From Watersipora subatra (Eukaryota > Bryozoa > Gymnolaemata > Cheilostomatida > Watersiporidae): 64,000 nt of DNA. The notes under the pieces are model-generated. The model saw only the letters and a program-made list of their open reading frames with translations. It was not told where the DNA came from and searched no databases. Location of the stretch: the NCBI RefSeq assembly GCF_963576615.1, contig NC_088711.1, positions 5,270,001 to 5,334,000 on the forward strand. Direction: 5' to 3'. The translations under genes and the position numbers were made by a program. Position 1 is the first letter of the stretch. Each line of letters begins with the position of its first letter. Positions 58,353 to 64,000 of this stretch are shown here, in pieces.

Positions 58353-59600
58353 TTAGCCTTGGTTCAAAAAGCCTGAAGATACATCATCTTCAAGAGGCAG
58401 TTCTTGATTTGATGTGTCATCTCCGCTACAAACAGACAGTTTGAGATGTACCTCTTCGACACCGTTACTAACAGGCAGTGTTATATCTGATGTTTCACCG
58501 CCATCACAAGCGGGTAGTTCCAGGTTTGATGCAGATCTAGACGAGATATTTGTGGTTGCTGTGTCTGGCGCTCTCAGGGCTCTCTTGCTAAAGCTTGCGG
58601 TGAAGCGTTTTGACTTGTTTTTTCGGCGTGACTTGCAACACAGGAAGTCTATGAAAGCTTCTCTGAACGTGGTAGAAGAGATCGTGTAGAGTAGGGGGTT
58701 CATGCAGGAATTGGCGTATGCAAGAGAGTTGCAACAGACCAGCAGCAAGACGCTTCCCCTTGAAAAAGGGTACATACCAAGTTCGCTCAAAACTAGTATA
58801 GTATGCAAAGGCAGCCAGCATATTATGAAAACGACAACAACGATTATCACCATTACTGTTACTCTTTTTGTAATTTTTTTTGCCGACGATTTAGACCCAG
58901 CTGACATTGGTTGACTCACAAGAGAGGCTATAAGTACGCTATAAAGAGCTGCTATAACTACAACTGGGAGCATAAATCCAAAGACAAAGTAAGAAAAGTG
59001 GAAAGTTCGCTTTGCTGGCCCATCTTGTTCCTTGGGAAGACAAGTTTTTCTTATTGTGTCATTACCAAAGTAGTATTCGTGTTCACCAAAAAAGTACAAG
59101 GCTGGTATATTAGAGAGAAGCACAACGACCCACATTATGACTATCGCTATGATGGTAGTGCGAGTCTTATTATGCCCCCTGAGGCGCATTGCGAATACTA
59201 TGGCAAGACATCTGTCCAGAGACATGAAGACTAAAGTGTATACGCTGGCCCACGCGCACACGTAGGCCATATAGTTGTATATGCTACACCACGCCTCTCC
59301 AAATATCCATACTGGGGTGGCGTATTTCACAGCAGTGAATGGTACACATATGATAACAAACAGGAGATCTGCTATAGCGAGATTTAACACTAAATAGTTG
59401 GTCGAAGTTTTCATGCTTGGGTTGAATATGATGACAAGAATGACAAGTGTGTTCCCGAAGAAGCCGATTATAGCAATGAAAGTGAAGACAACAACAATAA
59501 CCGTGGCTACTGTTGCATCAAAGTTGTCTGCTCCTGGAGCTGTTCCACCTTCGGTATAGTTTTTAACGAGAGTCATAAAATAGCTAGTTGTGTTCTGCAT
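58353..59600 (-). CDS. Rhodopsin-family neuropeptide GPCR, allatostatin-A/galanin receptor type
   Basis: 415 residues from the ATG at 59600. The frame extends upstream, but an acceptor (TTTCTATTGCAG ending 59631) marks the exon edge, so the start lies on a second or later exon. The N-terminus has N-glycosylation sites (NTT, NYT). Seven membrane segments: TM1 ~30-59 with GNTLVILV, TM2 ~69-91 with NLAIADLLF, TM3 ~104-126 with Cys 105 (disulfide partner near 188 in loop 2). Then SLDRC at TM3's end, TM6 with CWLPLH, and TM7 with NSCMNPLLY. CC at 321-322 may be palmitoylated. A Ser/Thr-rich tail follows. Best match is the allatostatin-A/galanin/kisspeptin group, which couples peptide signals to G proteins. 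DRC replaces the usual DRY. Confidence 0.85.
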   Translation of the reverse strand: MQNTTSYFMTLVKNYTEGGTAPGADNFDATVATVIVVVFTFIAIIGFFGNTLVILVIIFNPSMKTSTNYLVLNLAIADLLFVIICVPFTAVKYATPVWIFGEAWCSIYNYMAYVCAWASVYTLVFMSLDRCLAIVFAMRLRGHNKTRTTIIAIVIMWVVVLLSNIPALYFFGEHEYYFGNDTIRKTCLPKEQDGPAKRTFHFSYFVFGFMLPVVVIAALYSVLIASLVSQPMSAGSKSSAKKITKRVTVMVIIVVVVFIICWLPLHTILVLSELGMYPFSRGSVLLLVCCNSLAYANSCMNPLLYTISSTTFREAFIDFLCCKSRRKNKSKRFTASFSKRALRAPDTATTNISSRSASNLELPACDGGETSDITLPVSNGVEEVHLKLSVCSGDDTSNQELPLEDDVSSGFLNQG

Positions 59601-59636
59601 TCTGTCGAGACGAGTATTTCTCTGAATGTTCTGCAA

Positions 59637-60241
59637 TAGAAATACACAACTCAGAGGTTTGCTCTACAAGCTTGTAACCTATCCTTACCATAGTGAAAAA
59701 CATTTTGTGTGTAACTAACTGTATTAAGTAAACTTTAACAGAGTGTATTTCTTCGATGATTTCATTAATTGAATACGTATAGTAATACCGCTATGCCATA
59801 TCTTGCTTAGCCTCATTTCTCATTCATATGAGGCACGAGACCAAGCAGGACTCATGTCTTGCGTGGCCCCATGTCTGGCTTGGCTCTCAAGCTACAAGAA
59901 TTAGTACCAGTTGTAGAGTAGTTTACTGAGTAGCTCTATCGGTATAAGAAAAACTGTAGGCTGTAAAAGAGATCTGTCAAAAAATTACAAGAAGTAGTAT
60001 TGTCAATTTGTACCATCGTTACATTGACAGCTGGGTGTTGTAACTCCTCTCTATCATCAAATGATGCTTCAAGTGTCTGAGGGTTATCTGCCAACCTCGG
60101 TAACAATTGACTATATTAACACTCGCTGCAACATTTCAGCATAATATAAAAAATGCTGGACACTGTACTAGTAGTAGAATGGCTTACTCATAAAAGAACA
60201 TAAGCTAGATCCTGATTGACTAGTCAACATGGATTCACCTT
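59637..60241. other. 5' flank or intron of the GPCR gene
   Basis: Holds the intron upstream of the receptor's coding exon. No upstream coding exon was recognised. Confidence 0.45.
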
Positions 60242-60450
60242 AGCAAGGGTATCTAGCTATTCGAGTATGACATGGCACTTGTGAGGTGAACTAGCAAGGG
60301 TATCTAGCTATTCAGGTATGATACTGTGTCTGCTAGGGACACTAGCAAGGATATCTAGCTAATCGAGTATGACACGGCACTTGTGAGGTGAACTAGCAAG
60401 GGTATCTAGCTATTCAGGTTTGATACTGTGTCTGCTAGGTACACTAACAA
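60242..60450. repeat. Higher-order tandem repeat (~106 bp, two copies)
   Basis: Two copies of a ~106-bp block, each made of two related ~53-bp halves (ctagcaagggtatctagcta, then gtatgacatggcacttgtga or gtatgatactgtgtctgcta). Alternating A-B-A-B structure. Confidence 0.85.
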
Positions 60451-61139
60451 GTCAATGCTGATTGACTGATAATGATTTGCACTTTTTCGTCGAAGGCTAA
60501 GAACAATGTAACTGCTATAACTTCCAAAAGTAAGTTTTTAATGACACCTAATGGCAAATGACATAAGCTAATTATTATTTATTGATTACTAGTATCAGAC
60601 AAACCATTTGGACAGGATGTATTATAGATTGTACTCAGATCTCCAGATTCTACTGCAGAGACCTATACTGCTTTATAGAGCCCAATAAGTTTTTGTTAAA
60701 GCAATTGTTTACTATTTTTATTTTAAGCAATTCTTCAGAAGACACATTTGTTACTCCTAGCCTTAGTTCTTATAAAATGCATCATTTCTTTAAAGAACAG
60801 CGGTTAAGTCAGCCCTGTCCTGTTAGTCACAATGCTCACTTTTACATTCAATTATTATTATCCAATATTAATTCGCTTTTTCTTAGCTGAATGCAGATGA
60901 ATGGGCTAGCCGCTAGACCAATGAAACACGAGCTGGATTTCAGAGCAGATCTACCAAAGCAATTATAAAGAAAATGGCTATTTTGAGTTCAGCGAACTCG
61001 TTTTATTGTCAAACATTGTATGAAAACTGCTAGGGTTAAAATTTATTCATGATCGTGTTTGAACATTAGTACATGTATATAGAGATATATGTATATACAT
61101 GTATGTACATATGTATATGGTATATATGCGTATATATAT
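60451..61139. other. Non-coding stretch with TA/TG microsatellite
   Basis: The frame at 60582-60890 shows no domain. A tatatgtatatacatgtatg simple repeat runs from about 61070 into the next element. Confidence 0.5.
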
Positions 61140-61509
61140 ATGTATATACATTCATATTTATTTCTCAAAGTTTTTCATCATTGTATATGTCCAGCTATAG
61201 CTATTAAAATCTTGAAATGAAGAATTTGTAACGCAGAAGATTTAATATCGGAACCTCTCCTTCGCCAGCCCAACGCTTTACCAATTCAGCCACACAGGCT
61301 TGATAACATCTCTAGGTGATATACGTATGTCACTATATGGGAGCAAATACACCACCGCTTTCAGTCACGACGCAAAGTGATGACTTAACGTCACGGAGAG
61401 GGATAGCTATTATTAGTTAGCTAATAGCAAGTGGCAGGCAAGTCTCAATACCTCTAATTGTTTATAAGCTGATTTTTAATACGCGGACAACACCGGGTAG
61501 CATAGCTAG
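61140..61509 (+). mobile_element. Second non-autonomous Helitron end, carrying a tRNA-like segment
   Basis: Ends CTAG (61506-61509) followed by T, with a decayed GC hairpin (CGCGGACAACACCGGG) about 10 bp before. It shares tttataagctgatttttaat with the 17894-18166 copy and tttctcaaa near its start. Inside, the minus strand (about 61300-61240) reads a tRNA-like A-box, TGTGTGGCTGAATTGGTAAA, and a poor B-box. The 5' limit is uncertain because of the TA-rich microsatellite. Confidence 0.6.
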
Positions 61510-64000
61510 TAAATATATATACTAGCTGGATGCTATATATGCTGTCATCATATGGCCTGCACATCAAATGTGGCATCAGTTAACACAAGTGAGTTGTAGA
61601 AAAGTGTGCTATTGAGAAGGGCTAAGATCTTGAGGTGAGTGCTCAAACTCCCAGGTCTCTGGTAGTAGACTCGAGCTTGAGTAAACATTACCATTCATTT
61701 TGGTTAAAAGGAGTGAGGAAACAATTTATCATAGTTATATAGATATATTCATATATATACTCAATTTGAAGAATAGTGTCTATTTAGCTTTCAGCTGCTG
61801 TCAGTTTCGACGATGCAACCTGTCTGGTCATCTAGCTGTACTCTTTAATAACTTCAGGTAATTATCTTTTAAATCATTATTTATTTTAGCAGCGTATATA
61901 TAATTAAAGTAAACACATAATATATTACATAAGGTGATTTTGTAATTAGTTTAGATGAAGTGTTGCTGCTACATGACATTGTGAATGAGATATACAGCCA
62001 TAATGTGAACTTCCTGGAACATTACGAGAACAACTTTGAACTAGAAAGAATCTAGCCTCGAAATCTCAGGTCAAAGATATTTATATACAACAGATGTTGA
62101 ATCTTCAAGTGATTGTTTTTAATAAGAATTTAACATTTAAACTTGTTTTTTGAACGGGACGAACTTTGAAACTTGATCCAAATGTCATGCAGCAGGAACT
62201 CCAGTTATTCCTTGAAGGGATAGGAACCAGGTGCTAGGAACCAGGTGTTCTTTCAGTTTGATCATTCCCGATTTGCATGCGATTTTCTTATTGATTTCCA
62301 AGGGTTTATGAGAGCTTGTATAACTTTTTGTATTTGAGCAACAAATAAAACTAATACAACGGGTTAGCTTTAATACCTTTAATCTGATTGATCTTGTCTG
62401 GCTGTCTTTTGTTTATATGAATATATGATCTATCATTTGTATTTGTAGCATTCGTGTTTGTAATGAACATTTTCTTTTGCACAACTGGAAAGGTTCTCTT
62501 GCTGTAAAATGAAGCCTTTTTGATAACAGTTTCATAACTAGTTACTGTATTTCCAGTTGAATATATAGTAGTATACACTCTTCCTCTGAATTTCATAGAT
62601 TATCAGTTATAAAAAATTTCTTTAACATCTCTTCCAGTACATATACTATGAGAATGACAAGTACATACATAGCACTAACAGTAGGCCTATGTACCACCCT
62701 TATTAACTGCACATATAAATACTACAGATTTCATACATTCTATGTGTTGTACTTTAGCATTCAATTGTTACAAAAGTCTGGAGCCGTTCAGTAAATCTAG
62801 CAAAATTTTCCATTGTATTTGAACTAGTGAAAATATGAAAACAGAAAGAAGGGAATAACGGCGATAGGGAAGTACATGTAATTATATAATCAAAGCAGAC
62901 AGGTTTGGTTAAACCAACTGTCAGTATGTAGGGCAGCTATTCACAAGGTCATGGTACATCAGCTTTTTATAACCAGTACATATTTCAACGCTATGTCACT
63001 TCCTAGTTAAATTCAGAGTGCCTCAAAACATCTATCTCAATATTGCATCTGATGCAGATGACCATGAAGGCATTCATAAGCTTATATTAAAATAAGAAAT
63101 TAAAAATGTTTTTAATAATTTTCATATTTAACAAGATGCGTTACACGTGATGATAGATGGCACAAATTTTTGAGCAAGTTGTTGCTGGGCACTGGAGTCG
63201 CAATTCTTGGAGCGCGAAGGCCTTTCTTCAGCTTCACACGTTTATTAAAGTACATAACGGCATGCTGACCTATTGCTGACCTACCACTCAAATGTGACCA
63301 TTGATGACAATATGGAGGTTATATTGTTACAGAGAGGAATATAATACTTCATTTTATAAATTCATGAGAATTATTTGTTTCTCTATGTACACATGCACAA
63401 TAAAATTAAATATTACAAAAAATTAAATATAAACTACATGTAAAATAAAATAAAATAACGAAACATTATATTATATTCGTTTCATTGGACCAAAAGCGCT
63501 ACAGGTACCTATTTTATGTTATCTGTGAATGAATTGGTGAAGGAAAATGCTAAGCCTTGTGAACTGAAGTACACGGGTAAGAATGACGTCTAGACATATG
63601 TTTGCCCGTATAAAACCTTTATAGCATGCGCAGTGAGATCAGAGGCAATAATGGAGTTTTAAATGCAAGGTTCCAAGTACCGGTATTATTGAGATCGTGA
63701 GTTTTTGTGAATATATAAAATGCTCTCTCTTATTGTTGTTATACTGTTTAATATCTGCAGTCATAGAATAACTGGCACAGCTCTCATCACCATTTACTAA
63801 TAATAATAGCAGCAATTAGTCAGCAGGTCACGAGCTATACTAAAGGTTAGCTGCAATTTTCATTTCAGGGATTCCAAGATATTCAGTCACCAGACTGATT
63901 ATGTTTGCACGCTTAATTTGCCAGCAACTTAATCAATTAAGCCGAGCAGATTTATAGAGCTAACCAACCCTCTCTGTTTCAATAATATTACAGGAGATTG
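61510..64000. other. AT-rich non-coding end of window
   Basis: No gene was recognised. The frame at 62351-62596 (-) shows no domain. A short taaaataaaataaaat repeat lies near 63440-63456. Confidence 0.5.

Noticed and set aside
58414-59234. Plus-strand frames opposite the GPCR
   Set aside because: They lie antisense to a well-supported receptor coding region and have no motifs.

Overview
This window reads as animal nuclear DNA, most likely from a lophotrochozoan invertebrate such as a mollusc or bryozoan. That placement is inferred from gene content and repeat style and was not checked by search. Genes are built from short exons with GT-AG introns. Intergenic and intronic DNA is AT-rich and holds about twenty minisatellites. 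Several classes of mobile element are recognisable. There are no operons, ribosome binding sites or bacterial signatures, and most long open frames here are accidental or lie inside tandem repeats.

Layout. 1-11.3 kb has no recognisable gene, only a tandem repeat, an antisense tRNA-like SINE and a possible alternative first exon. 11.3-22.0 kb (+) holds a leucine-rich-repeat gene of the LRRC74 type, assembled from ten short exons plus a terminal one, with minisatellites and a small Helitron in its introns. 23.8-41.0 kb (-) holds a complete USP36/USP42-type deubiquitinase of 15 coding exons and about 1102 residues; its catalytic Cys, His and Asn lie on three phase-consistent exons. Its introns carry a Tigger-type transposase relic, a pogo-like element with a hAT-type MITE inserted inside it, and long tandem arrays, including 59 copies of a 21-mer. 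One further 30-bp minisatellite is part of the coding sequence.

41.1-50.2 kb is a transposon-dense block. It has a TTAA-flanked fold-back element, a palindromic MITE, and an old minus-strand Gypsy pol. A 3.8-kb plus-strand LTR element is inserted in the integrase of that Gypsy copy, with a GATAC target-site duplication. The younger element has gag, zinc-knuckle and protease remnants, but pol is replaced by an unfamiliar 360-codon frame containing a near-perfect palindrome with arms of about 105 bp.

53.5-54.3 kb (-) encodes an unrecognised 261-residue protein followed by a 14-bp minisatellite. Near 55.8 kb (+) there may be a terminal exon encoding a membrane segment with a polybasic tail. 58.35-59.6 kb (-) is a rhodopsin-family neuropeptide receptor of the allatostatin-A/galanin type. 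The rest, to 64 kb, holds repeats and a second Helitron end.

The three recognised genes (a ciliary/testis-type LRR protein, a nucleolar deubiquitinase, a neuropeptide GPCR) have no obvious functional link. They look like ordinary neighbours in a repeat-rich animal genome. The most distinctive features are the nested retroelements, the pol-less LTR element with its palindromic frame, and the density and variety of minisatellites.
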